DNA of 64,000 nt, from positions 1,558,613 through 1,622,612 of the forward strand of contig AP021856.1 in NCBI GenBank assembly GCA_017347445.1, in the 5' to 3' direction. The notes under the pieces are model-generated. The model ran no database searches, was not told where the DNA came from, and saw only the letters and a list, made by a program, of their open reading frames with translations. Positions 9,013 to 17,445 of the stretch are shown piece after piece (within the stretch, counting starts at the first letter, position 1; each line of letters opens with the position of its first letter). The DNA comes from Candidatus Brocadia pituitae. GTDB lineage: Bacteria; Planctomycetota; Brocadiia; Brocadiales; Brocadiaceae. The position numbers and the translations under genes were made by a program.

Positions 9013-9104
9013 TACCAGAAGTTGCTAATTCTATCATTATTGCTAAAATTGCCAGTACAGGTGTCGAAGCCTAAAAAACTCATATTGTTGCAAAAGGAAA
9101 TTTC
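9013..9104 (+). pseudogene. Decayed copy of a receiver-domain 3' part between duplicated genes
   Basis: This spacer is similar in DNA to 7618-7710 inside the receiver of the hybrid kinase gene: both contain CCAGTACAGGT followed by a GAAGCC stretch and a run resembling AAAAACT(T/C)AT. The frame is broken by stops. It therefore looks like the leftover 3' part of a duplicated hybrid kinase receiver, now serving as a spacer. Its end (AAAGGAAATTTC) supplies the ribosome-binding site of the next gene and matches the equivalent leader at 7785-7797. Confidence 0.6.
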
Positions 9105-9920
9105 ATGACGAATCAGGCAAGAATTCTTATCGTTGAGGATCAAAAGGCTAGCCGCGATATCCTAAACGAGAGGGTTAATGCACTTGGACATATTTCTATC
9201 CTTGCTGAAAATGGACTATCTGCATTGGCTAAAGTAAGAGAGCAGCCTCCGGATCTTATCCTGCTTGATATATTGATGCCGGAAATGGATGGATACGAAG
9301 TTTTGTGTCATTTGAAAGACAGTGTTTCTTGGCGTCACATTCCTGTTATCATGATCTCAGCTATCGATGATATGGAAAACGTCGTACGATGTATTGAAAA
9401 AGGTGCTGACGACTACTTAACAAAACCTTTTAATCCCGTATTGCTCAAGGCGAGAATCGACTCTTGCTTGATGAAAAAGCGCCTGCATGACCAGGAAGAG
9501 CAGTATCGCAAGCGGCTTGAAGACTATAACTTGGACTTGGAACGCCGTTTAAAAAAGGTGGCTCGTGTTGGTACTCAATATCTTCGCAACTATGCCTCTG
9601 ACCTCCCTCGAAACTGGGCGGGCATATTCGTAATCATATTGGGAGTGGTGTACATCCTATCTTTGCTTTCATATTTTATCATAGGACTACTTCTACCCGA
9701 GGATTATATCCTGAAATTTCTCCATAAGTTACATAAGGCGGCAATTATTTCTTATGTTCCCTTATTATTTATAGTGGAAGGTTACTATATAGTCAGGGGA
9801 CTTGGAGAGAACAAAAAACATTCTGAGTTAATTATTCACGTGTTGGTTAGTTTATTCCTTTTTTCCATCCTAATTCTTGGAAATCATTTGGCTTTTAAGT
9901 GGTGGCTATCGTATATGTGA
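9105..9920 (+). CDS. Receiver domain fused to a C-terminal membrane domain
   Basis: Residues 1 to about 140 are a CheY-like receiver almost identical to that of the preceding gene, with Asp55 and LTKPFNP, followed by the same KKRLHDQEEQYR linker. The kinase domains are then replaced by a short coiled segment and three predicted membrane helices (roughly residues 175-200, 220-242 and 245-268), ending in KWWLSYM. No output domain is recognised. It could be a membrane-tethered phosphate acceptor for the two upstream kinases, but that is inference. The gene seems to have formed by duplication of the receiver and joining to an unrelated membrane segment. The membrane part is not a family I recognise. 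Confidence 0.8.
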   Translation: MTNQARILIVEDQKASRDILNERVNALGHISILAENGLSALAKVREQPPDLILLDILMPEMDGYEVLCHLKDSVSWRHIPVIMISAIDDMENVVRCIEKGADDYLTKPFNPVLLKARIDSCLMKKRLHDQEEQYRKRLEDYNLDLERRLKKVARVGTQYLRNYASDLPRNWAGIFVIILGVVYILSLLSYFIIGLLLPEDYILKFLHKLHKAAIISYVPLLFIVEGYYIVRGLGENKKHSELIIHVLVSLFLFSILILGNHLAFKWWLSYM

Positions 9921-10086
9921 CTCTGTTGAAAAACCCTTATAATTGAAAAACAGATGAAAGCAGTAGTTTTGAACATTGAAAAGTTAAAATGAAGCGATTT
10001 TCAATCAGAGAAAAAAATTTATGTGTTGGTTAAATAACAGGGGAATCGGGTTTTTCTAGAAGAAATATCAGTAGAGAGGTTCAATC

Positions 10087-10383
10087 ATGCTCAATAAAGA
10101 CGAGATAAATGGAATTCTTAAAAAACACAAGGAGTATCTCCAATTGCAGTTTCATATAACACAAATCGGATTATTTGGTTCGTATACGAGGGATGAACAA
10201 CATAAAAAAAGCGATGTTGATATTCTTGTGGAGTTTGAAAAAGGATACAAAGACTTTTTTAACTATTTACGACTAAAAAGTTATCTTGAAGAAATTCTGG
10301 GGGCATCTGTTGATCTCGTGATGAAGGAAGCTGTCAAGCCGAAGTTAAAAGATACAATATTGAGACATGTCAATTATGTCTGA
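10087..10383 (+). CDS. mntA: MntA-type minimal nucleotidyltransferase (antitoxin of a HEPN/MNT pair)
   Basis: This 98-residue protein is a minimal nucleotidyltransferase. The motif GLFGSYTRDEQHKKSDVDIL has the GSx(10)DxD pattern: Gly-Ser near residue 30, then Asp-Val-Asp as the catalytic pair. In characterised MntA/HepT pairs the MNT protein neutralises the toxin by AMPylating a Tyr near the HEPN active site. A GAGAGG element lies 7 bases before the ATG. The 3' end overlaps hepT by 17 bases in another frame. Assignment as the antitoxin follows from family knowledge; nothing here tests activity. Confidence 0.88.
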   Translation: MLNKDEINGILKKHKEYLQLQFHITQIGLFGSYTRDEQHKKSDVDILVEFEKGYKDFFNYLRLKSYLEEILGASVDLVMKEAVKPKLKDTILRHVNYV

Positions 10384-10738
10384 GAAAAAGCGCGATTGGG
10401 GCATTTTCATTGATGATATACTTGGGTCAATTGAGAAAATTGAACGATATACCGAAGGCAAAACCTTTGAAGAATTTTCACATAATGAAATAGTGATTGA
10501 TGCGGTTATAAGAAATTTTGAAATCATTGGAGAGGCTGCCAGGAATATCCCTGAAGAAATCAAAGGAAAATACCCGTTTGTGGAATGGAAGGAGATGCTT
10601 GGCTTCAGAAACGTTCTCATCCATGATTATTTTCATATAGAGGTAGAATCTGTATGGGACACTGTACAGAATAACATTCCAATCTTGAAAAAACATGTGC
10701 TGGAAATGAAGTCGAATTATGAACGGACAAACCTCTGA
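10367..10738 (+). CDS. hepT: HepT-like HEPN ribonuclease (DUF86 toxin)
   Basis: This 123-residue all-helical DUF86 protein has the RX4HXY motif of HEPN RNases (RNVLIHDYF, near residues 84-92). The conserved Tyr of that motif is the AMPylation target of MntA in studied systems. It overlaps mntA by 17 bases; a second in-frame ATG at 10376 is possible and leaves less overlap. Together they form a complete HEPN/MNT toxin-antitoxin module. A second HepT-like gene without an MNT neighbour lies at 57489-57809. Confidence 0.9.
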   Translation: MSIMSEKKRDWGIFIDDILGSIEKIERYTEGKTFEEFSHNEIVIDAVIRNFEIIGEAARNIPEEIKGKYPFVEWKEMLGFRNVLIHDYFHIEVESVWDTVQNNIPILKKHVLEMKSNYERTNL

Positions 10739-10833
10739 ACAAATTCTTTCAAAAATATCACATTGATTTAACCTAATCCCTGATGATTGGCGACTCGGAG
10801 GTAGATACCCAGTGTCTTTGGTATTCTGCAGAG

Positions 10834-11160
10834 TTATTGGATATGTCCGGTTTCTTGTGCTACCCAATCCAGGTAATTCTTTGAACCCTGAATAATCGGC
10901 AGAGCAATAATCTCCGGCACTTCATAACTATGCAATTGCCTTACACGTTTTTCCACGGTATTGAACAGGTCTTCCCGCGTCTTACATATCATGAGTACCT
11001 CTTCTTCATGGTGCAAGCTGCCTTGCCACTTGAAAATAGACTCAATAGATTGAATGATATTACAACAGGCGACGAGATTTTCTTCGACTAAAAGTTGGCC
11101 GATCTTTTTTGCCTCATCCCGTGAGCTGGTTGTGATAAAAATGACAATCGTTTTTGACAT
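10834..11160 (-). CDS. cutA: CutA1 divalent-ion tolerance protein
   Basis: CutA is a small trimeric ferredoxin-fold protein linked to tolerance of copper and other divalent metals; its molecular role is unsettled. The 108 residues carry the family pattern TTSSRDEAKKIGQLLVEE, LVACCNI, FKWQGSL, EEEVLMICKT and the C-terminal YEVPEIIALPI. It is the first of a minus-strand group read away from hepT: the stop at 10834 faces hepT across a 95-bp gap in which no terminator hairpin is clear. It follows the small membrane protein gene (11172-11582) by 11 bp, so it may be the last gene of that operon. Confidence 0.93.
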   Translation of the reverse strand: MSKTIVIFITTSSRDEAKKIGQLLVEENLVACCNIIQSIESIFKWQGSLHHEEEVLMICKTREDLFNTVEKRVRQLHSYEVPEIIALPIIQGSKNYLDWVAQETGHIQ

Positions 11161-11171
11161 AGGGAGAGGTC

Positions 11172-11582
11172 TTACCCGATTCTATTCCGCTCAATGATTT
11201 TCCGATCGCACATGCCACCGTGTTTTTTGAGAAGAGATTCTATTTCTCTGCTGCCATCTTCGTCACGTGTCACATATACCAGCGTGCAACGACACCCTTT
11301 GTGACTTTTACATCCGGCGTGCGGGGGTTTAATTTGTTGTAGAAGTTTATGGTGGGGAAGCATATGTTTCCCATCTAATTCCATACATATATCACAGGTA
11401 TCATCATCTTTCGTTGCTGTATAAAAGACATAGGCAATTTCTTTTACGTGTGCAACAACGGTATCTGGTTTTTTAGCTTTCTGGTGTTGAACGTTGTTCT
11501 CGGGAGGTTTGCCTTTTAAACTATTTCTAACGAGGGAGTAAACAACATAGGCGGCTATCAAAAGTACAACAAAACGTGTCAT
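11172..11582 (-). CDS. Membrane-anchored protein with Cys-rich SPP1 gp7/Mu F-like C-terminal motif
   Basis: The 136-residue protein opens with one hydrophobic helix (residues 3-20) and a basic linker. The C-terminal half contains CDICMELDGK and then PPHAGCKSHKGCRCTL. This Cys-x-x-Cys ... LDG ... PPH...CRC pattern is the signature at the end of phage Mu gpF / SPP1 gp7 minor head proteins. Here it is outside any phage context and attached to a membrane anchor, so the motif probably acts as a metal-binding or fold element. The gene is 3 bp from its upstream neighbour and 11 bp from cutA. Function is unknown. Confidence 0.6.
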   Translation of the reverse strand: MTRFVVLLIAAYVVYSLVRNSLKGKPPENNVQHQKAKKPDTVVAHVKEIAYVFYTATKDDDTCDICMELDGKHMLPHHKLLQQIKPPHAGCKSHKGCRCTLVYVTRDEDGSREIESLLKKHGGMCDRKIIERNRIG

Positions 11583-11585
11583 TAA

Positions 11586-11816
11586 TTATTTTGTACCTTT
11601 TGGCTTTCTCAGCATAAATAAAAACAGTCCGCCTATTACCAACACAGTTTGTGTTAATATAATACACTTGATCCATATCGCACAAGATTTCCACATTAAT
11701 TCCGGTCCGCGAACCATCTCAATTGCGTGAGACACACTCCTGAATGCATAGATTGCTATCAGTGAGATCAGCGCCGCCATGAATATTATGATAAATGCCT
11801 TAAGTTTTTGTTTCAT
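11586..11816 (-). CDS. Small two-helix membrane protein, unknown function
   Basis: The ORF can be opened at a TTG at 11849, but the ATG at 11816 (MKQKLKAF) is preferred because a GAGGAAAG element precedes it at about 9 bases. The 76-residue product has two hydrophobic segments (about residues 5-22 and 48-67) and a basic C-terminus (MLRKPKGTK). No family is recognised. It lies between the TPR lipoprotein gene and the gp7-like membrane protein with close spacing, so it is likely part of one minus-strand operon ending in cutA. Confidence 0.55.
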   Translation of the reverse strand: MKQKLKAFIIIFMAALISLIAIYAFRSVSHAIEMVRGPELMWKSCAIWIKCIILTQTVLVIGGLFLFMLRKPKGTK

Positions 11817-11859
11817 CGCTCCCGTCTTTCCTCGTATCGCATCAGTCAAATCTTAAACA

Positions 11860-13134
11860 TTATTTGGTAACAATTACCTGCTCAGGATCATCCGGGGTAT
11901 TTACGGATTCTCTGTTTTTACTCTGATCGCCTGAATTCACCTTGATTGCCTTTTTGTATTCTGCAACGGCCTCATCGATCATGCCTTTTTCCTCATAGGC
12001 ATATGCCAAATTATACCGTGCATCGGTATTCAGGGGATTGGAGCCTACGGTCTTCTTAAATTGAGTTATGGCGTCTTCCGTCATATTTTTACCTGCATAT
12101 GCCAGTCCCAAATGGAAATGAGCCCTTGAAGAAACCGGATTAAGTTCCAGCAATTTTTTCCATGAAGAAATAGCTTCATCATAAAAACCCTGTTGCAGGT
12201 AAACCGTGCCCAGTTTGTCATATGCCTCAGTAAAATTTGGATTCATTGCAATCGCTTTATGAAAGACTGCAGTGGCTTTGTCGAAGAGTCCTTTGTCTGC
12301 ATAGGCATCGCCCAGTTTATACATGGCACGGGAGTTATCAGGGTGAGTCTTGAGTATCTTTTCATATTCCTGAATTGCTTCATCACAAAGTCCTTTTCCA
12401 AGGTATGCGTCGCCAAGATTTAATTGCGCCAGAACATTTGATGGATCCTGAGCAAGAGTTTCTTCATATACGCGGATTGCATCATCCAGCATCCCTTTCA
12501 TGCTGTAGGCATTGCCTAAATAGTAAGATGCCATGATATCCTTAGGATCATCAGCCAGCACCTTTTTAAAGGAGAGGATCGCCTCATCAAAAAATCCTCT
12601 TACATATTGGTTATATCCAGCAATATTTCCGGGAGCTATTCCTTTATTCGCAACATGATACGTCTTGGTTTTTTCATATCCCTTTTTTTCTTTGTACGCG
12701 ATATCCAAATTCTTTTTGGCTTCCATGTCTTTTGGATTTATTTTCAGCGCTAGATTATGTTGTGCGATAGCCTCATCAAACATATTCTTTTGCCGGTATG
12801 CAAATCCCAGGTTATCATGTGCCTTGGAATAGTCGGGATTAATCTTAATAGCTAATTCAAATTCTTCAATTGCCTCATCATACAACTTTTGTCTGCTATA
12901 GGCTACCCCAAGATTATTATGTACTTCTGCGAAATCCGGTTTGATTAAAATGGCTCTCTTAAATTGGATGATTGCCTCATCAATCATGCTTTTATTTACA
13001 TATTTTGCACCCAGATTATTAAACTGCATTGCTAAATGATATTGGTCAGCTTTGCTCGCATCATGTTTTTTGTTCGGAGAAGCACAACCGAGGAAACACA
13101 GGATAATACCTATGCCTAACAGCGTTTTTTTCAT
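11860..13134 (-). CDS. TPR-repeat lipoprotein
   Basis: The 424-residue protein starts with a lipoprotein signal (MKKTLLGIGIILCFLGCAS), with the lipobox Cys at residue 17. The rest is a run of about ten tetratricopeptide repeats of 34 residues, recognisable by the recurring pattern A-x-N-L-G-x-A-Y and the loop D-E-A-I-x-x-(Y/F)-K-K-A. The repeats are very regular, each phased by P-D/N-P at the turn. A short charged tail follows. Such proteins act as periplasmic or outer-membrane scaffolds; no partner is evident. It is the first gene of the minus-strand group that runs to cutA. Confidence 0.9.
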   Translation of the reverse strand: MKKTLLGIGIILCFLGCASPNKKHDASKADQYHLAMQFNNLGAKYVNKSMIDEAIIQFKRAILIKPDFAEVHNNLGVAYSRQKLYDEAIEEFELAIKINPDYSKAHDNLGFAYRQKNMFDEAIAQHNLALKINPKDMEAKKNLDIAYKEKKGYEKTKTYHVANKGIAPGNIAGYNQYVRGFFDEAILSFKKVLADDPKDIMASYYLGNAYSMKGMLDDAIRVYEETLAQDPSNVLAQLNLGDAYLGKGLCDEAIQEYEKILKTHPDNSRAMYKLGDAYADKGLFDKATAVFHKAIAMNPNFTEAYDKLGTVYLQQGFYDEAISSWKKLLELNPVSSRAHFHLGLAYAGKNMTEDAITQFKKTVGSNPLNTDARYNLAYAYEEKGMIDEAVAEYKKAIKVNSGDQSKNRESVNTPDDPEQVIVTK

Positions 13135-13285
13135 GCCGCTTGCTCCTTATTAGTTGGCGAATTGTTCATTGCCGATTCCTAAATCCTTGTATAAATGTAT
13201 ATTGAATCAACATCAAAGTCAATAGTAAAAATGATTTACCTCATCTCCTTTACCGGTTTTATGAGAACCGGGATTGCAATGGGAT

Positions 13286-13430
13286 TGGGAGCATTCCCGA
13301 TTTTTGTGACTTCTGCCAGATTTTAATGAAACGTACAGTAGTTTTAACCCTGACAGGGTTTGAAACCCTATCAGGGTTGTTGGATTGCCCTGATCCCATG
13401 AACGGTTACAAAAAATCGGGAATGCTCCCA
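13286..13430. repeat. Nested palindromic repeat element, copy A
   Basis: This noncoding stretch is a fold-back element. The outer arms TGGGAGCATTCCCGA (13286) and its inverse ending GGGAATGCTCCCA (13430) extend over about 22 bases with one gap. Inside lie two linked palindromes, AACCCTGACAGGGTT and ACCCTATCAGGGTT (13346-13378). A related copy lies at 33738-33810. Another small hairpin (ACCGGTTTTATGAGAACCGGG, 13252-13272) adjoins it. The gap 13135-13448 holds nothing else that I can see. Transcripts from either strand would form a long hairpin. Confidence 0.75.
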
Positions 13431-13448
13431 TGGGATTTCCTGCACGAA

Positions 13449-13940
13449 TTATACAACTATATCAAAGAGGAGACTCTTACGTGGAAGAAACTTACAGCCC
13501 AATTCAAACATTTCCAGCAATTCCTTTACCCGAATAACTTCCGCAAAGATCTTATTTCCATCGTGGTCATATTCAGGAGAAATAGTCAGAATGCTTGCAT
13601 CTGATTTTTTCCCAGGGAAGATGACTAAAAGGCTGCCCCTGGCTATTTTTTCCTTTGTTTTTAATCGTAAACCGTTTTTGGAAATATCAACAACGGTGCC
13701 TTCGTAAGCTAATTTTTTGAGTTCATTCACTTTTTTAAACTTACAGGCAAATATATGGTAAAATCGCTCAGGTCTTATTAAGTCAGAGAGATTATCCGTA
13801 GCTCTATCCGTTCCTTTTTGCGATGTTATCACAGGTTCCTTAGACGTATTGATCAGGGTGTCAATACAATTTCGTGCCTCATGAAGTTCGTCCTGAGACA
13901 AATCCGTTAATAATTTTATCACCTTCTTGACTGAAGACAT
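13449..13940 (-). CDS. PilZ-like domain protein
   Basis: The 163-residue protein has a helical N-terminus (KKVIKLLTDLSQDELHEAR) and a C-terminal half that resembles a PilZ domain. An Arg-containing strand (PERFYHIFACKFKK) is followed by GTVVDISKNGLRLKTKEKIARGS, matching the D/N-x-S-x-x-G core of PilZ c-di-GMP-binding domains, and a later FAEVIRVKEL ... FELGCKFL strand pair. The RxxxR half of the ligand motif is not clearly present, so c-di-GMP binding is uncertain. It is monocistronic and no target gene is adjacent. Confidence 0.6.
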   Translation of the reverse strand: MSSVKKVIKLLTDLSQDELHEARNCIDTLINTSKEPVITSQKGTDRATDNLSDLIRPERFYHIFACKFKKVNELKKLAYEGTVVDISKNGLRLKTKEKIARGSLLVIFPGKKSDASILTISPEYDHDGNKIFAEVIRVKELLEMFELGCKFLPRKSLLFDIVV

Positions 13941-14045
13941 ATTCTGAATGTTATAATTCCAATGCTGTTACGGGGTCGTGCACACGAGAGACTTTCGGCA
14001 TGCCGATTCATATTTGTGGAATGAAAAAAACCATGGTTTTATTCC

Positions 14046-14780
14046 TCATGCATGCAACAATTTTGATACCTCTGCCTGCAAGGTGTTTGTTACGTAAAGT
14101 GTGTATTCCCGATCTGTCCGTGCACTGTTAAATGACAGTGGCTTGCCAAACGATATTTTGACATGTCTTTTTTCTGGATGGGATAACCAGCCGCGCTTCG
14201 GCATAAACTGGTTACTACCGCAAATTGCCATGGGTACAACTCTTTTCCCTGATTTTAAGATTATCAGGGAAATTCCTCTTTTGAAGGTGCCCAGGTTACC
14301 ATCCTCGCTTCTCGTTCCTTCGGGAAATACCACAAGTGATTTCTTTGATGACAGTTTCCTGATGGCAGTCAGAAGGGTTTCGTAAGCCTTTCTGTCATCA
14401 GTCCGTTGAATGGGGATATGTCCCGATGCCGTCATGTATGAACCCAGGATTGGGACGTGGAAGACGGTATCCTTTGAGATAAAGCTGAAGTTTGTTGGAA
14501 TAAAGGCCAAGGAGAGTTTGATGTCCATCATGCTTTGATGGTTTGAGATAAAGATCACGGGCTCATTTTCAGGGATGTTCTCTCTGCCTTGAATTATTAC
14601 CCGCATCCCCAGGAGCTTAAATGCAATGCGGCTAAAGACTCTTTCTATCGTATTAAATGCGTTTTCTTTCTTTTTCGTGTCCATGCTCACAATCATAGCA
14701 GTTAACGTAGAAAGCATCCAAAGTGAGACGAATAACGTCCACGAATATACCGTAAAAACTATTTGATACAATTTGTACAT
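14046..14780 (-). CDS. plsC: 1-acyl-sn-glycerol-3-phosphate acyltransferase
   Basis: PlsC transfers an acyl chain to the sn-2 position of lysophosphatidic acid at the inner membrane, producing phosphatidic acid. This 244-residue protein has an N-terminal membrane helix (LYQIVFTVYSWTLFVSLWML region). The catalytic block I is NHQSMMD (HX4D) and block III is VFPEGTRSEDG; GHIPIQR corresponds to block II. Length and motif order are typical. It is transcribed away from a divergent gap next to bioF. Related acyltransferases act on other lipids, so exact substrate preference is not provable here. Confidence 0.92.
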   Translation of the reverse strand: MYKLYQIVFTVYSWTLFVSLWMLSTLTAMIVSMDTKKKENAFNTIERVFSRIAFKLLGMRVIIQGRENIPENEPVIFISNHQSMMDIKLSLAFIPTNFSFISKDTVFHVPILGSYMTASGHIPIQRTDDRKAYETLLTAIRKLSSKKSLVVFPEGTRSEDGNLGTFKRGISLIILKSGKRVVPMAICGSNQFMPKRGWLSHPEKRHVKISFGKPLSFNSARTDREYTLYVTNTLQAEVSKLLHA

Positions 14781-14872
14781 GACGCTATTGTAGCTATAAA
14801 TTTATGATTTTCAACAAGAAGATTTATATCGTATTATAAAATGTCTATAAGCACAGAAAAGTGCGATAGAGC

Positions 14873-16060
14873 TTACCCGGACGTAGCCCTTGCTTGTTCA
14901 CATTTTAACAGACCAATCAATTGTAGCGTTTCTGTTAACCTCTTGATATCATACTCGTTATGGGTGGCCATTAAGGAAATCCGTAACCTGCTCGTGTCTG
15001 GTGGCACAGTAGGTGGTCGAATTGCCGGTATCTGGATACCATAGTGATAGAGTTTTTGTGATGCACTCAGTGTTTCCTCTGCCGATCCAAGAATAATGGG
15101 AACGATAGGGCTTCCGATGGTGATAGTATTCATAAATTTCGAGAGCTGAGACTTTAAACAGGCAATATTCTTCCATAACCTGTTAATAAGTGACGCATCT
15201 TCCTGGATAAGTGTCAATCCTGTCAGTGAGGCGGCGCAGACAGCAGGCGGCAGAGCCGTTGTATAAATGAAAGGACGTGCCTTGTTCTTTAAAAAATCGA
15301 TGAGAGGTTTGCTTCCCGCAATAAATCCGCCAACACTGCCAATCGCCTTGCTGAAAGACCCCATGACAATATCGATCTTTCCTTCGAGACTGTAATGTTC
15401 GATCAAACCTTTGCCTTGTTTCCCGAATACCCCCGTGGCGTGGGCATCGTCCACCATAAGTATGGCATCATATTTTTTGGCAATGCCTGCAATCTCTGTA
15501 AGCGGGGCGGTATCGCCATCCATACTAAACACGCTGTCAGTAACCACCAGTTTCCGCCGATACCCTGAAGACCTTTGTAACAAAGATTCCAATTGGCTGA
15601 CATCCTTGTGCGGGTAAATGCGAAACGTGGCGCCGGACAATCGGCAGCCGTCAATTATGCTGGCATGGTTCAGCTTGTCGCCGACGACTATATCCCCTTT
15701 CGAGACAAAAGCGCACAGAGCGCCCAGATTTGCCATGTATCCTGTCGGAAACAGAAGCGCCGCTTCTGTCCCTTTAAACTCCGCAATTTTCTTTTCTAGC
15801 TCCTGGTGAAGTGTCATAGTTCCGGAAACCAGTCGCGATGCGCCGGCACCCCACCCGTATTGATGAATTGAATCAATGGCAGCCTGCTTTATCTTTGGGT
15901 GATTGGCGAGTCCGAGGTAGTCATTTGAACAAAACGAAAGATACGATTTGCCGTTTATGTATACGTAAGGCCCTTGTGCACCTTCAATAGTTTTATACTC
16001 GCGGAGCAGGTTAAGGGCTTTTAACTCTCTCAATTCATCTAAGATAAAATCGGTACTCAT
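14873..16060 (-). CDS. bioF: 8-amino-7-oxononanoate synthase (alpha-oxoamine synthase)
   Basis: BioF condenses pimeloyl thioester with L-alanine in biotin synthesis, using PLP. The 395-residue sequence has the fold-type I pattern: YLGLANHPKI, the GAGASRLVSGT loop, VDDAHATGVFG with the PLP-binding Asp, and SFSKAIGSVGGF with the Schiff-base Lys. The family also includes glycine C-acetyltransferase and 5-aminolevulinate synthase, so the name is by best overall resemblance. No other biotin gene is nearby. No strong ribosome-binding site precedes the ATG at 16060. Confidence 0.85.
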   Translation of the reverse strand: MSTDFILDELRELKALNLLREYKTIEGAQGPYVYINGKSYLSFCSNDYLGLANHPKIKQAAIDSIHQYGWGAGASRLVSGTMTLHQELEKKIAEFKGTEAALLFPTGYMANLGALCAFVSKGDIVVGDKLNHASIIDGCRLSGATFRIYPHKDVSQLESLLQRSSGYRRKLVVTDSVFSMDGDTAPLTEIAGIAKKYDAILMVDDAHATGVFGKQGKGLIEHYSLEGKIDIVMGSFSKAIGSVGGFIAGSKPLIDFLKNKARPFIYTTALPPAVCAASLTGLTLIQEDASLINRLWKNIACLKSQLSKFMNTITIGSPIVPIILGSAEETLSASQKLYHYGIQIPAIRPPTVPPDTSRLRISLMATHNEYDIKRLTETLQLIGLLKCEQARATSG

Positions 16061-16218
16061 CAGATAAATTTTTCTTCGATTCTCTTAATTATTGCAGATA
16101 CAAATAGTCACATATTATAATGAAAATAAATCTCAATTCAGCAATAATTCTGTAATTATTGGCCTAAGGTTTAGGAATTTCAATATATTTTAGTTTTTGC
16201 CCTCTTCCTGCCTCCTCT

Positions 16219-17445
16219 TTAATCAATTGAATCGCCGGCAAGGTATCCTGATGAAAATGCCGCCTGGAGATTAAATCCCCCCGTGGGACCGTCAATATCC
16301 AATACCTCTCCGGCAAAATATAACCCTTCTATGAGTTTCGATTTCATGGTCTTTGCATCAACTTCGTCCAGACGAATGCCGCCTGCTGTGACAATAGCCT
16401 CCTCGATAGGTCGGTGACGCATGCAGGTGAGAGGCAGACCCTTGATCTGTTTCACTATTCTCTTTCTTTCCGGTGCTGTTATCTGAGATGTCTTTTTGTG
16501 TGGTTCAATATCACAAAGATTCAACAGAACAGGGGCTAATTTCTCTGGAATGAAAAAGACCAGGCAGGATTTAATAGCTTTATTACCATGTCGTTTTATC
16601 TGGTTCACGAGGATTTTGTCTAGTTCTTCTGATGTGTGATGGGGTTTAAAGTCTATGCGTATTGGCACATGTCCATTTGACAGGCATTCGACAATGCGTT
16701 TACTCATGTCCAGTATGGTTGGGCCAGATACACCATAATGGGTAAAAAGTGCCTCACCAAACTGTCCTGCGATCTTCTTGCCTGATTGATATGCTGTGAT
16801 ATTTACATTTTTCATGGGTGTTCCTTGTAAGGATTTCATCCATGTTTCTTCCGTCTCGAAGGCGATAATAGCGGGATATGTTGAGCAAATGGCATGGCCA
16901 ACAGAAGAAGCTAAGGTATAGCCGTCCCCGGTACTGCCGGTGGCAGGGTAACTACGTCCCCCCGTTGCAATCAAAATATTCCTGCCAAACACGCTTCCGT
17001 GATTGGTTTCTACGCCCGACACACGATTGTTTTCTAAAGTTAGCTGCAAAACATGCGAGTTTGTTTGTATCTTTACCTTGTGGTTATGCATATAAGTCTC
17101 AAGTGCCTTCAAAACAGAAGCTGCCCTCTGGCTCTTTGGAAAGACCCGCCCTTTATTTTCTATAACTGTTTCTACGCCGTATGATAAAAGGAACAAGCGT
17201 AATTTTTCGTTGTCGAATGTTTGCAATGCAGTGCGAAGAAAATGGCCGCCCTTACCGTATGCCTTTATCAATGAATCAGGAGCGGCTGTATTGGTAACAT
17301 TGCATCGGCCGGAGGCGCATATAAGGAGTTTCTTTCCCAATTGATCCTTTTTTTCTAAAAGGACAACCTTTTTCCCTCTTGCACCGGCCCGTCCAGCTGC
17401 CATCATGCCAGCTGGACCGCCACCAATAATAATGAAATCATACAT
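16219..17445 (-). CDS. HI0933/YhiN-type FAD-dependent oxidoreductase
   Basis: This 408-residue flavoprotein of the HI0933 family begins with a dinucleotide-binding motif (IIGGGPAGMMAAGRAG) and the family block LGKKLLICASGRCNVTN. A second glycine-rich segment (IATGGRSYPATGSTGDGY) and the C-terminal LYFAGEVLDIDGPTGGFNLQ complete the FAD-binding pattern. The reaction of this family is unknown, although members act in the cytoplasm and are widespread. A CTGGAG element lies about 9 bases before the ATG. It is apparently monocistronic and lies next to an IS3 remnant. Confidence 0.9.
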   Translation of the reverse strand: MYDFIIIGGGPAGMMAAGRAGARGKKVVLLEKKDQLGKKLLICASGRCNVTNTAAPDSLIKAYGKGGHFLRTALQTFDNEKLRLFLLSYGVETVIENKGRVFPKSQRAASVLKALETYMHNHKVKIQTNSHVLQLTLENNRVSGVETNHGSVFGRNILIATGGRSYPATGSTGDGYTLASSVGHAICSTYPAIIAFETEETWMKSLQGTPMKNVNITAYQSGKKIAGQFGEALFTHYGVSGPTILDMSKRIVECLSNGHVPIRIDFKPHHTSEELDKILVNQIKRHGNKAIKSCLVFFIPEKLAPVLLNLCDIEPHKKTSQITAPERKRIVKQIKGLPLTCMRHRPIEEAIVTAGGIRLDEVDAKTMKSKLIEGLYFAGEVLDIDGPTGGFNLQAAFSSGYLAGDSID

